From an uncultured Clostridium sp. (lineage in GTDB: Bacteria; Bacillota; Clostridia; Lachnospirales; Lachnospiraceae): 64,000 nucleotides of DNA. How positions within the stretch are numbered: position 1 is the stretch's first letter; every line of letters begins with the position of its first letter. Location: NCBI GenBank assembly GCA_947178445.1, contig CAMWYJ010000008.1, positions 1 through 64,000 on the forward strand, in the 5' to 3' direction. Under the pieces are notes generated by a model. The model saw nothing but the letters and a program-made list of their open reading frames with translations. It had not been told where the DNA came from and made no database searches. This document shows, one piece after another, positions 46,203-54,747 of this stretch. The position numbers and the translations under genes were made by a program.

Positions 46203-46328
46203 TCATAATTCCTTTTTCGAGAAAATAGAAGAAACAGAGATGCTTGAAATCTCCCAAACACAAATAAAGGAACGTTTCGTTCCAGTTAACATAGGGTGAT
46301 TCAGTTCTTGTTTCATAACCGCGCTCAT
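46203..46328 (-). CDS. Short leader ORF (41 residues) upstream of carB
   Basis: A 41-codon frame starts MSAVMKQELNHP and ends IFSKKEL. Its ATG (46328-46326) has a perfect TAGGAG at 46333-46339, better than many genes here. The peptide has no signal sequence or known domain. Inside it lies a GGAACG/CGTTCC hairpin. It sits between a good promoter and a terminator-like hairpin, the layout of a leader peptide in transcription attenuation, but it could be an independent small protein. The remaining leader (46109-46160) holds a small GCTG/CAGC hairpin. Confidence 0.5.
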   Translation of the reverse strand: MSAVMKQELNHPMLTGTKRSFICVWEISSISVSSIFSKKEL

Positions 46329-46341
46329 CTTTTCTCCTATC

Positions 46342-46361
46342 TGTCTGCCCCATTGCAGACA
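46342..46361 (-). other. Hairpin in the carB leader
   Basis: TGTCTGC and GCAGACA pair perfectly over 7 bp around a 6-nt loop, just before the ribosome binding site of the leader ORF. It could be a protein- or ligand-binding element; no known consensus (for example the PyrR site) is recognisable. Confidence 0.45.
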
Positions 46362-46385
46362 TACTCTTCTTTTTGCTTTTTTAAC

Positions 46386-46414
46386 ATTATATAAGAAAAT
46401 TTTGTATTCGTAAA
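46386..46414 (-). promoter_or_regulatory. Promoter of the carB leader transcript
   Basis: On the minus strand TTTACG (46414-46409) and TATAAT (46391-46386) are spaced by 17 nt. Transcription would start near 46378 and give a 5' region of about 270 nt before carB. Confidence 0.6.
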
Positions 46415-46457
46415 TAGAAAAATATTAATTTTTTTAAGTTACTGTTTGAAACTTTAT

Positions 46458-47057
46458 CTATATAAGTTTTTGATCCTCCACAATATGTCCTTCTTCCATG
46501 TTTCTTTGTAAAATGCCTTTCATATAATCCCAAAGCTTTTGGGAACCAAGAGCTGTACGCTCATTCCGCTTTAAAATCTGGGAAATTTTCACCTGATTTT
46601 CCTCCCATGCAAGACCATTTGATGCATCATTTAACATCATCGGCTGGATATTATCCATGCATCTTGCAAATTTTGCTTCGGGAGTTTCCTGTGCTTCAAA
46701 TTCATGCCACAAATCATAGAGCTTTTCTGCCTGGTCCTTTGGCAGCATATGAAAGATACGCTGTGCTGCCATCTCCTCTCTCTCCGCCTGTGTTTCTTTT
46801 CCCTTCTCATCATAGGCATAAGTATCCCCTGCATCAATCTCCACGATATCATGGATTAGCAGCATCGTAATGGTTTTTAATACATCAATCTCTTCGTTGG
46901 CATATTCACTCAGCAAAAGTGTCATGACTGCCATATGCCATGCGTGCTCGGCATCATTTTCCCTGCGGGTTGCATCTGCGAGAAAAGTATGTCTTGTAAT
47001 TTCTTTTTCTTTATCAATTTCCCGGAAAAATTCAAATTGTTTATCCAAACGTTCCAA
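46458..47057 (-). CDS. HD-domain hydrolase (YfbR/5'-nucleotidase-like)
   Basis: The 199-residue protein has the HD pattern of YfbR-type nucleotidases: RRENDAEHAWHMA with the first His, LLIHDIVEIDAGDTYAYD with the His-Asp pair, then a conserved DxxQPMMLNDA-like stretch (NIQPMMLND). It probably dephosphorylates a deoxynucleoside monophosphate. I chose TTG 47057 because AAGGAG lies nine nt upstream; the frame is open to an ATG at 47099 with no such site. Confidence 0.82.
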   Translation of the reverse strand: MERLDKQFEFFREIDKEKEITRHTFLADATRRENDAEHAWHMAVMTLLLSEYANEEIDVLKTITMLLIHDIVEIDAGDTYAYDEKGKETQAEREEMAAQRIFHMLPKDQAEKLYDLWHEFEAQETPEAKFARCMDNIQPMMLNDASNGLAWEENQVKISQILKRNERTALGSQKLWDYMKGILQRNMEEGHIVEDQKLI

Positions 47058-47121
47058 ATTATCGGTCTCCTTTTTTAAATCGTTACTAGGAAGCAGCAAA
47101 ACTTACTATTTTCAAAATCTA

Positions 47122-47150
47122 GTTGTGCGATATTGTCTATATTGTACAAC
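47122..47150. repeat. Short palindrome related to the element at 49.2 kb
   Basis: GTTGTGCGATAT (47122-47133) and ATATTGTACAAC (47139-47150) form an imperfect inverted repeat (10 of 12). Its outer GTTGT/ACAAC ends and following CGAA match the arms of the larger palindrome at 49209-49347, as if a similar element had lost its centre. Confidence 0.4.
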
Positions 47151-47156
47151 GAACAA

Positions 47157-47855
47157 CTACGGTTTTTGAATCTGCAAATCCATTCTTTCGTTAAACTGTC
47201 TGGCCCATTCTTCTGTATTATAAAAAACAATACAGTTCTGCCAACCATCGCTTCCTGCATATAGGGCATTTTCAGGCTGTTCTTCTTCCAAAATGGCATT
47301 CAAATAGGATAAAATCTCTGTATCAAACCAGTCATATTCAAAACGCAGGGTATATTCATAGCTTTTTCCGTTACAGGAAAAAGAAAGACTACAATCTCCC
47401 TCACCAGCCTCAAACGTCTTTTCATCTACCACCTCCCTGATATCACGAAACGCTAAATCCCCCTTTGTCAGAGTCTCAATCTTTTCTAAAAAAGGACGAT
47501 ACATATCTCCCGGAGCATCCGCTTCCACATCAAAGGAATATACCTGTTCGGATTTCATAATATCAAACATCATTCCGGCAATCTCTTCCTTTTCCCAATC
47601 AGCAAGCATATCGGATGGCATTTGCAGGATACTGTTCTCTATTTCCTCTGCCTGGGCTGTCACATCGATTCCAAGCTCCTTTAAATCCTTAATACATCCC
47701 CCTATATAATTGTGTATATTTAGCTTTTCCATTTTAGGTTCCTCCTTAAATATACGTCCTGTCTGCATATTATAGTAATCCTCTTCCGTCATTTCGCTGC
47801 AGCCTGTCAGAATGAAAAACAATAGCAGACCAGATAAAACAATCCATTTTTTCAA
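47157..47855 (-). CDS. Predicted lipoprotein of unknown function
   Basis: The 232-residue protein has a lipoprotein signal (MKKWIVLSGLLLFFILTGCS, Cys19) and an acidic mature part with no domain that I recognise. The C-terminal half alternates strands and Trp/Tyr residues (YEYTLRFEYDW, GWQNCIVFYN). It follows the CoxE-like gene by 90 nt and may be part of that transcript, placing a surface lipoprotein beside a MoxR-VWA pair. Confidence 0.75.
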   Translation of the reverse strand: MKKWIVLSGLLLFFILTGCSEMTEEDYYNMQTGRIFKEEPKMEKLNIHNYIGGCIKDLKELGIDVTAQAEEIENSILQMPSDMLADWEKEEIAGMMFDIMKSEQVYSFDVEADAPGDMYRPFLEKIETLTKGDLAFRDIREVVDEKTFEAGEGDCSLSFSCNGKSYEYTLRFEYDWFDTEILSYLNAILEEEQPENALYAGSDGWQNCIVFYNTEEWARQFNERMDLQIQKP

Positions 47856-47945
47856 AAAATCACTCCTTAAGCTTTCATCGTTTGTCTGTGTTTTTCCCTT
47901 TCATATTGCGGATAAATTTTCCTTACAATCCGATTTTTTCTCTTT

Positions 47946-49145
47946 TTACTTTGTCTTCAGCAGGTAGGTAATTGCTTCTTTTAAACCATCCACCGAAAGT
48001 GTATACATATGGAACAGCTTTGATAAAGCTGCCTCGGATTCCATCCAGTGAAAGGAGGATGCCATGTCTTTATGATATCTAGGATTCAGCCATACACATT
48101 TTTTGTATTTGCCATTCAACAGCTCACACCACTCATAGCCGGAAAGTCCGTCATTCGGTCCCCGGTAATTGCCATTTTTATCGAACAGCTCCTCCGGCGC
48201 CATCTGGGCATCTCCAACAATTACTACTTTGTAATCCTTATCGTAATGCCGGAACAGGTAATCCAAATCAACCCAGTCCCCAATCTCACATTCCGCTGTC
48301 TTATAAACCTTGGAATATATGCAATTGTGGAAATAATAGGTCTGTACATCCTTAAAATGGTTGGCTTTGTGCACTGCCTGAAATAATTCATTGCAAAGCT
48401 CCATAAACGGTATCATAGTGCCGCCGCAGTCAAATAAGAGCAAAAGTTTAACCGTGTTTTTTCTCGGTTTCTCAAATTCAAGCTGCAGATAACCGCCATT
48501 ACCACAGGTTTTATCGATAGTCTTATTAATATCAAGCTCTGTCTTTGGTACATCGAGCCTTGAAGAATACTGCCGAAGTCTCCGGAACGCAACCTGAAAC
48601 TGGCGCATATTTAAAACTCTGTCGTTCCGAAAATCCTGATATTTCCGCTCTCCCATGACAGAAAATGCACTCTTCATACCAGACTGTCCACCAACCCGGA
48701 TGCCGCCGACATTTCTTCCGTGATGTCCAAAGGAGGAGCCTCCCGATGTTCCAATCCAGTGATTGCCGCCGTTATGCTCGGAATTCTGCTCAGAAAGCCG
48801 TTCCCGAAACATTCGTTTTACCTGAGTTGCATCCTTATCCTGCTGGTAGGCATAAAGAGCATTCTGTGAATCAAATTCCATTTCTTCTCCCTTGTCAAGC
48901 CATTCTTTTAATTTTGCAAGGGCTGCATCCTCAGACTGTACATCTTTGAAGTATTCCATAAATGCCATATCAAATTTATCATAATCAGACTCGGATTTTA
49001 TGAGAATCATACGGCTTAAATAATAAAAATTAGAAAAATCAGATCCGTGAAGTCCCTTATCTAATGCCTCCATCAAGGTCAGCCATTCCGTCATGGAAAT
49101 ATCAAGACCCTTCGCTTTTAAAGTATAGAAAAAATCAATAAACAT
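47946..49145 (-). CDS. CoxE-like VWA domain protein
   Basis: The 399-residue protein resembles the VWA-containing CoxE family, which works with MoxR AAA+ ATPases in activating other proteins or complexes. The N-terminal part starts MFIDFFYTLKAKGLDISMTEW. The VWA part begins near residue 232, but the MIDAS motif reads DCGGT (Asp239) in place of DxSxS. ATG 49145 lies behind AGGAG at four nt; a GTG at 49157 is the alternative. It is separated from the MoxR gene by a terminator and a palindromic element. Confidence 0.82.
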   Translation of the reverse strand: MFIDFFYTLKAKGLDISMTEWLTLMEALDKGLHGSDFSNFYYLSRMILIKSESDYDKFDMAFMEYFKDVQSEDAALAKLKEWLDKGEEMEFDSQNALYAYQQDKDATQVKRMFRERLSEQNSEHNGGNHWIGTSGGSSFGHHGRNVGGIRVGGQSGMKSAFSVMGERKYQDFRNDRVLNMRQFQVAFRRLRQYSSRLDVPKTELDINKTIDKTCGNGGYLQLEFEKPRKNTVKLLLLFDCGGTMIPFMELCNELFQAVHKANHFKDVQTYYFHNCIYSKVYKTAECEIGDWVDLDYLFRHYDKDYKVVIVGDAQMAPEELFDKNGNYRGPNDGLSGYEWCELLNGKYKKCVWLNPRYHKDMASSFHWMESEAALSKLFHMYTLSVDGLKEAITYLLKTK

Positions 49146-49208
49146 CTCTCTCCTCACTTCTTATCTAATACATAGGTGATTGCAAAACTATTTTAACTTT
49201 ACATTACA

Positions 49209-49347
49209 GTTGTACAACATATACAATTCTATAAGCAGGTACTTTGGAGCCGTTGGTGCTTGCATGCCGTACTTTGGCATGTTACGCACCACTACGAGCG
49301 ACAAGTAGCGCAAGCGTGCCAGCGTTGGATTGTATATGTTGTACAAC
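49209..49347. repeat. Palindromic element between moxR and the VWA gene
   Basis: Perfect 19-bp inverted arms (GTTGTACAACATATACAAT at 49209-49227, complement at 49329-49347) enclose about 100 bp. The interior is GC-richer than its surroundings. It holds two copies of GTACTTTGG, a GGTGC...GCACC hairpin (about 49254-49290) and a GCGCAAGCG stretch. No ORF is present. It looks like a non-autonomous mobile element or a foldback unit. Nothing else is seen in the 242-nt gap except the adjoining terminator. Confidence 0.65.
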
Positions 49348-49350
49348 GAA

Positions 49351-49377
49351 AGAAAGAAAAAATTGCGTTTCGCAATT
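49351..49377 (-). terminator. Intrinsic terminator after the MoxR gene
   Basis: On the minus strand AATTGCG (49377-49371) and CGCAATT (49367-49361) close an AAA loop, followed by TTTTCTTTC. It lies 10 nt after the MoxR stop and would uncouple it from the VWA gene. Confidence 0.7.
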
Positions 49378-49387
49378 GCCTAATTAT

Positions 49388-50203
49388 CTAATACAGATTT
49401 GCCTTTTTCAGCACCTCTAAGTCCTCATCCTTTTTCAGCAATACGCCAATAAATGGAAGCTCCTCTCTAAGATGCTCTGTATCAATCCCGCTTAAAAGCA
49501 ATGCACGAATCCAGTCAATCAGTTCAGAGGTGCTTGGCTTTTTCCGGATATCTTTGAGGGAACGAATCCAGTAAAAGGTATCCATCGCATTTTTTAATAC
49601 ATGCTCTTCGAGGTTTTCAAAATGGGCATTAACAATCTCCGTCATCTGTTCTCTGTCTGGAAAGCTGATATAATGAAAAATACATCTTCTAAGAAATGCA
49701 TCCGGCAGCTCCTTCTCTGCATTGGAGGTGATAATAACAATTGGTCGTTCCTTCGCCTTAATGGTTTCTTTGGTTTCATGAATATAAAATTCCATTTTGT
49801 CAAGCTCCCACAATAAATCATTGGGGAACTCCAAATCCGCCTTATCAATCTCATCAATTAAAAGAATTATCTGTTTGTCCGCTTTGAAAGCCTCCCCAAG
49901 TTTGCCAAGCTTGATATAATGCCCAATATCATCCACTCCCTCTTCGCCAAACTGAGAATCGTAGAGTCTCTGGATGGTATCATACACATAAAGTCCATCC
50001 TGTGCTTTTGTGGTGGATTTGATATTCCATATAAACAATTCTTTATCCATAGACTGGCTGATTGCCTCTGCAAGCATTGTTTTTCCGGTTCCCGGCTCCC
50101 CTTTTATCAAAAGTGGTTTTTGCAGGGCTATGGCGACATTTACCGCCGCCATCAATTCTTCACTCGCCACATAATCCTTGCTTCCTGTAAATTTTGTTTC
50201 CAT
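49388..50203 (-). CDS. MoxR-type AAA+ ATPase
   Basis: MoxR ATPases are chaperone-like AAA+ enzymes that usually act with a VWA partner. The 271-residue protein has Walker A GEPGTGKT (35-42), Walker B IILLIDEIDKAD, sensor 1 (IVIITSNAEKE) and an arginine-finger region (FLRRCIFHY). GAGAGGG precedes the ATG. It lies 50 nt after a tail-anchored protein gene and upstream of the CoxE-like gene, forming a three-gene set. Confidence 0.9.
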   Translation of the reverse strand: METKFTGSKDYVASEELMAAVNVAIALQKPLLIKGEPGTGKTMLAEAISQSMDKELFIWNIKSTTKAQDGLYVYDTIQRLYDSQFGEEGVDDIGHYIKLGKLGEAFKADKQIILLIDEIDKADLEFPNDLLWELDKMEFYIHETKETIKAKERPIVIITSNAEKELPDAFLRRCIFHYISFPDREQMTEIVNAHFENLEEHVLKNAMDTFYWIRSLKDIRKKPSTSELIDWIRALLLSGIDTEHLREELPFIGVLLKKDEDLEVLKKANLY

Positions 50204-50253
50204 TTTGTATCCCTCTCTCTATTTGCTATATTGCCGCAAGTTACAATAATTTC

Positions 50254-50742
50254 TTAATAAAATCCATCTAATTTCGAAAGTATATACAACAATCCACACA
50301 TAACGATCACAAAAATGATACCAGCTAAAATTTCTTTCCATGTATAATATTGTGCCATTGGATTTCTTCTTGCCGCCCATTTAGGGCTTAGAATTTTCAT
50401 AGCACCATCTACATACTTATCTGATGCTTTGGAGGCATATTTATATCCGGAAAGCAAAGCCCACTGGAGCTTTTCATAAACATCCTTCGGATACTCTCCC
50501 TGTAATCGCTTGCTGTCATAATGTTCGGATATATATTTTGCAGCAGGCTTTGCAACCGGAATTTCTGACAGCATAGAACCAAACCGCAGCAAAAATTCCT
50601 CTTCGTATTGTACTTTTTTGAACAAATCAGATTCTATGATTTCCTCCCAGTTTTTTGGATGATTCTTTCCATCCGTTGCAAGGATTCGTCCAATCTGCTT
50701 TATCATTTCGTCAAGCTCATGTTGATACAATTTATTATCCAT
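50254..50742 (-). CDS. Tail-anchored protein of unknown function
   Basis: The 162-residue protein is soluble and charged over its first 130 residues, then has one C-terminal membrane segment (about 137-156, LAGIIFVIVMCGLLYIL) with only about seven residues after it, so it should be anchored by its tail with the bulk in the cytoplasm. I recognise no family. It is probably co-transcribed with the MoxR gene and could be its membrane adaptor or client. Confidence 0.7.
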   Translation of the reverse strand: MDNKLYQHELDEMIKQIGRILATDGKNHPKNWEEIIESDLFKKVQYEEEFLLRFGSMLSEIPVAKPAAKYISEHYDSKRLQGEYPKDVYEKLQWALLSGYKYASKASDKYVDGAMKILSPKWAARRNPMAQYYTWKEILAGIIFVIVMCGLLYILSKLDGFY

Positions 50743-50848
50743 TTTTCATAACCGCCTTTCTCTTACTGCGAACGTCCCAATATTGAGGTCGCAAGGTAAT
50801 ATGAATAAACTTATCATAACTAATTAAATACTTCCCATTATTCAGACA

Positions 50849-52093
50849 TTACAGTCTGGTCTGTCCTTCACCGTATATAATATATTTGGCTGTTGTAAGT
50901 GCCTCTAAGCCCATCGGGCCTCTTGCATGGAGCTTCTGGGTACTGATTCCGATTTCTGCCCCGAATCCAAATTCAAAGCCGTCTGTAAATCTTGTGGATG
51001 CATTGACATAGACAGCTGCCGAATCAATTTCATTTAAAAACCGCTGTGCATTCTCATAATCCCTTGTGATAATTGCTTCGGAATGTCCGGTAGAATTATG
51101 GTTAATATGTTTAATTGCATCATCGATGGAATCTACTACTTTGGCAGATATGATTTTATCAAGATATTCCGTCTTGTAATCTTCCTCTGATGCAGGAATT
51201 ACAGAAGCATCAAATGCCTGAATGATTTCATCTCCACGCACTTCACACTCATTTTCATTAAACATTTCAATGATTGCCGGCATCACTTTTGAAGCAATTG
51301 CACTGTGTACCACCAGTGATTCACAGGCATTACATACACCAAGACGCTGCAATTTTGCATTTTTTACAATTGCAACCGCCATATCCACGTCTGCAGTCTC
51401 GTCAATATATATATGGCAGTTACCAGTTCCTGTTTCGATAACAGGTACTGTTGCATTTTTAACCACTGACTGAATCAAGCCGGCACCACCACGGGGAATC
51501 AGGACATCTATGTAATCGTTCATCTGCATCATTTTTGTTGCAGTTTCACGGCTTGTATCTTCTAGCAGGAATACTGCATTTGGTGTTACATCATTTTCAA
51601 TTAGGGATGTTTTAATTACATCTACAAGAGCAATATTGGAATAGATTGCATCGGAACCTCCGCGTAAAATTACGGCATTGCTTGTTTTGAAACAGAGAGA
51701 AAATGCATCTACGGTAACATTCGGCCGTGATTCATAGATCATCCCGATCACACCTAATGGCACTCTCTTTTTTCCAATCATAAGACCGTTTGGACGCTGT
51801 TTCATAGAAAGGACCTCGCCGATTGGATCCTCCAAAGCTGCCACCTGTCTCACACCATTGGCAATCGCTTCAATCCGTTCTTTTGTAAGGCACAAACGGT
51901 CTAATAAAGCTTCTGGCATATGATTCAGACGTCCGTTCTCCAAATCCTTTTGATTCGCCTTAATAATCTTTTCTGCCTCTTTTTCTAAATTTGCGGCAAT
52001 ACTAAAAAGACATGCATTCTTAACCGGCTGGTTTAGACGTATCAATGATCTGGCAGCTTCCTTTGCAAGTTCTCCCATTTGTTTTAGTTCCAT
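50849..52093 (-). CDS. proA: Glutamate-5-semialdehyde dehydrogenase
   Basis: ProA reduces gamma-glutamyl phosphate to the semialdehyde in proline synthesis. The 414-residue protein has the ALDH-like fold, the catalytic cysteine in [11 protein letters not shown], and the C-terminal [16 protein letters not shown]-like stretch. The ATG at 52093 has GGAGG upstream; the frame is open to 52108. proB, its usual partner, is not adjacent. Confidence 0.96.
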   Translation of the reverse strand: MELKQMGELAKEAARSLIRLNQPVKNACLFSIAANLEKEAEKIIKANQKDLENGRLNHMPEALLDRLCLTKERIEAIANGVRQVAALEDPIGEVLSMKQRPNGLMIGKKRVPLGVIGMIYESRPNVTVDAFSLCFKTSNAVILRGGSDAIYSNIALVDVIKTSLIENDVTPNAVFLLEDTSRETATKMMQMNDYIDVLIPRGGAGLIQSVVKNATVPVIETGTGNCHIYIDETADVDMAVAIVKNAKLQRLGVCNACESLVVHSAIASKVMPAIIEMFNENECEVRGDEIIQAFDASVIPASEEDYKTEYLDKIISAKVVDSIDDAIKHINHNSTGHSEAIITRDYENAQRFLNEIDSAAVYVNASTRFTDGFEFGFGAEIGISTQKLHARGPMGLEALTTAKYIIYGEGQTRL

Positions 52094-52167
52094 AAATCCA
52101 TCCTCCATTTTCTGTAATAGCTAAGCAACTTTCCTCATAAGCTGCTGTTTTTATTTTCACGAAAAAT

Positions 52168-52725
52168 CTAAAATATTCCCTTTTCTGTCACAATGTAATC
52201 CGGTAAAATATCATGCTCCTCATAAGGTAAATCATCATCCAGTATCTGGAACTCAAAACAAAGAGCTGCTGTCTTATGTTCCGGATGCTTGGCAAGATAC
52301 CGGTCATAATATCCTCCGCCATATCCAATACGGTGCTTGTTACGGTCAAAAGCCAGACCAGGCATTAAAATAAGTGCTGGTTCTGATAACATCTGGCTTT
52401 CTTCTTCAACATCTGGCTCCATGATGCCATAGGCTCCTTTTACATAGCAGGTGGATTCATGAATCTGATAAAATGCAATACATTTGTTTTTTAAATCTGT
52501 CACCGGTGTATAGACCTGTTTTTTATTGTAAAAAGCCTCCAGACGTATTCTATCACAAAGTACCTCGCCGCGAAAAGCCTGATATATACAAACATGATGA
52601 AATTTATCATATAGCGGGCTTTTTGTAATCTGCAAAGCGATTTGTTCAGAACGCCATAAACGTTCTTTCAAAGACAATGCATTTCGTTTTGCAAGCATTT
52701 CTTCCCGAATTATTTTCTTATCCAT
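52168..52725 (-). CDS. 5-formyltetrahydrofolate cyclo-ligase
   Basis: This enzyme uses ATP to convert 5-formyl-THF to 5,10-methenyl-THF. The 185-residue protein has the N-terminal basic helix (MLAKRNALS), the substrate region YTPV and the C-terminal signature RIGYGGGYYDRYL. It lies 25 nt after the DUF896 gene and 74 nt before proA. Confidence 0.93.
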   Translation of the reverse strand: MDKKIIREEMLAKRNALSLKERLWRSEQIALQITKSPLYDKFHHVCIYQAFRGEVLCDRIRLEAFYNKKQVYTPVTDLKNKCIAFYQIHESTCYVKGAYGIMEPDVEEESQMLSEPALILMPGLAFDRNKHRIGYGGGYYDRYLAKHPEHKTAALCFEFQILDDDLPYEEHDILPDYIVTEKGIF

Positions 52726-52750
52726 ATCAATCCCAACCCTGTTTGATTTA

Positions 52751-52969
52751 TCATTGTATCTTTCGATTTTTCACCTTTTGTACTGGTGTAATGCTTCCAT
52801 CCGGTCTTTGGATTTTTACACTTTCCAAGGTCTGTCTCATATTATTTCGTATAGATGCTATATATTCCTCGCGTAAAGCCTGCTGTTCTGCTTTCTCCTC
52901 CTCAGAAAGTCCCTGGTTTTTTGATTTATGATATAACGCATTAATTCTGGCAATCTTTTCCTCTGTCAT
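52751..52969 (-). CDS. DUF896 protein (YnzC-like)
   Basis: The 72-residue protein has the DUF896 pattern EEKIARINALYHKSKNQGLSEEE and REEYIASIRNNMRQTLE, a short two-helix protein common in Firmicutes and of unknown function. The C-terminus is basic. GAGGAG precedes the ATG. It lies just upstream of the folate enzyme, with which it is probably co-transcribed. Confidence 0.9.
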   Translation of the reverse strand: MTEEKIARINALYHKSKNQGLSEEEKAEQQALREEYIASIRNNMRQTLESVKIQRPDGSITPVQKVKNRKIQ

Positions 52970-53023
52970 ATTATCTCCTCTTCTTTTTAAGTTTCATTTT
53001 TGTCTGCAAACACTTATAACACG

Positions 53024-54643
53024 TTAATTATTTTCATTTACAGGGCTTTTTTTCGGTTCATATTCTTTTATAATCGCCTCTGCCACTTTCATTCCGTCCA
53101 GAGCAGCAGACAGGATACCTCCCGCATAGCCTGCACCCTCTCCGCACGGATAGATTCCCTGAATATTTGATAAGTATTTCTCATCCCGTTTTATCCGGAC
53201 AGGGGACGAGGTTCGGCTCTCCACACCGGAAATCACAGCATCCCCATCTGCAAACCCTTTTATCTTTTTATCAAACGCATATATTCCTTCACATAATGCA
53301 TCACCTATAAAATCCGGCAGACATTTTCTTACATTTCCTAATACGTAACCGCCCTTTACTTGCGGGATAATTGTTCCAATCTCCTTTGTGGGTATGTTTT
53401 CACAAAAATCCTCAAACCGCTGGGATACTACTTTTCCATGTCCTTCGTTAAAAATATTCCGTTCTATCTGTCTTTGCAATTCTATTCCTGCAAGCGGATG
53501 TTCTAAACCAAAGTCACTTTGTTTTACGGTTACGATCAAAGCCGAATTAGAGTTTGTACCATTCCGTCCACTGTAACTCATGCCATTCACAGCAGTCATT
53601 CCCTCTTCTGAGGAGGCATTTACCACATAACCTCCGGGACACATACAAAAACTATAGACACCTCTGCCATTTTCAGTCTGGTGTGTCAGTTTATAAGGCG
53701 CTGCCGGCAAAAGCTTAGCTTCCCTTCCGTCTCCATACATTGCCTGCTGAATCCACTTTGCTGGATGTTCAATCCGTACACCCATAGCAAAATCCTTTGC
53801 TTCCATAAAAATTGCTTTCTCATAGAGCATGGAAAAAGTATCCCGTGCACTATGACCGATGGCAAACACTACCTGGTCACATGCTACCCATGTATCAATG
53901 CCTTCGTGCCGCAGGCAGATATCGGTGATTTTGTGATCCGTGATCTTTATATTTACAGCCTTTGCACGAAAGATAAAGGTACCACCATAGGATTCAATCT
54001 CCTTCCGGATTCCCTTTACAACATTCACTAGCAAATCGGTACCTACATGTGGCTTGTTATCATATAAAATCTCTTCCGGTGCACCATGGCGGACAAAAGT
54101 TTCTAACACATAACGGATTCTTCCGTCTTTATCCTTTACCTGAGTATTTAACTTACCGTCACTAAAGGTACCGGCTCCACCTTCTCCAAACTGGACATTA
54201 CATTCCGGATCTAAAATACCATTTTCCCAGAAATCCGCTACTTTTGAAATCCGATCCTCCACTGGAAGACCACGCTCTGCGATAATCGGAATATACCCCT
54301 GTTTTGAAAGCTGTAATGCACAAAATAACCCTGCTGGTCCCGCTCCGATTATAAGAGGATGATGCTTCATTTTCTGCAATCCTGGTTTTGGAAACTGATA
54401 TACCGTCTCGCTAGTTAACATAATATCTTTATTGTTAATCATTTTTAGAAAAGAAGGATTTTTATCCTCTAAAATCCCTACCGTATACACATAAAACACA
54501 TGCGGCTTTTTTCTCGCATCAATCGAACGCTTTATTATACGGTATTGGGGAACCTTGCTTGTATGCAGTCTTTTTGTAATCTGCTGTTCTAAATGCTTTT
54601 TCTCATGTTCAATTGGAACTTTTAAATTACGTATTTCTATCAT
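53024..54643 (-). CDS. FAD-dependent oxidoreductase (NAD(P)-utilising dehydrogenase family)
   Basis: The 539-residue protein starts with a small alpha/beta domain (about 1-95), followed by an FAD-binding GxGxxG site (GAGPAGLFCALQLS, near 103-116) and a late GEGAGYAGGILSAALDG. This is the conserved large FAD-dependent protein family of clostridia whose substrate is unknown. ATG 54643 has AAGG five nt upstream; the frame is open to 54673. Confidence 0.85.
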   Translation of the reverse strand: MIEIRNLKVPIEHEKKHLEQQITKRLHTSKVPQYRIIKRSIDARKKPHVFYVYTVGILEDKNPSFLKMINNKDIMLTSETVYQFPKPGLQKMKHHPLIIGAGPAGLFCALQLSKQGYIPIIAERGLPVEDRISKVADFWENGILDPECNVQFGEGGAGTFSDGKLNTQVKDKDGRIRYVLETFVRHGAPEEILYDNKPHVGTDLLVNVVKGIRKEIESYGGTFIFRAKAVNIKITDHKITDICLRHEGIDTWVACDQVVFAIGHSARDTFSMLYEKAIFMEAKDFAMGVRIEHPAKWIQQAMYGDGREAKLLPAAPYKLTHQTENGRGVYSFCMCPGGYVVNASSEEGMTAVNGMSYSGRNGTNSNSALIVTVKQSDFGLEHPLAGIELQRQIERNIFNEGHGKVVSQRFEDFCENIPTKEIGTIIPQVKGGYVLGNVRKCLPDFIGDALCEGIYAFDKKIKGFADGDAVISGVESRTSSPVRIKRDEKYLSNIQGIYPCGEGAGYAGGILSAALDGMKVAEAIIKEYEPKKSPVNENN

Positions 54644-54747
54644 ATTATCCTTCCTGTGAGATATACTCTTCATCTTTATTTATAGCAGACAATTTCAAAA
54701 TTAAGCCTGCAAGTCTATCATGCGGGGCATAACCGGATATCCTTCTG

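Noticed and set aside
47946-50203. Part of a CO dehydrogenase (cox) operon because of MoxR and CoxE
   Set aside because: No coxL, coxM, coxS or molybdenum cofactor genes are in the window, and the VWA motif is degenerate.
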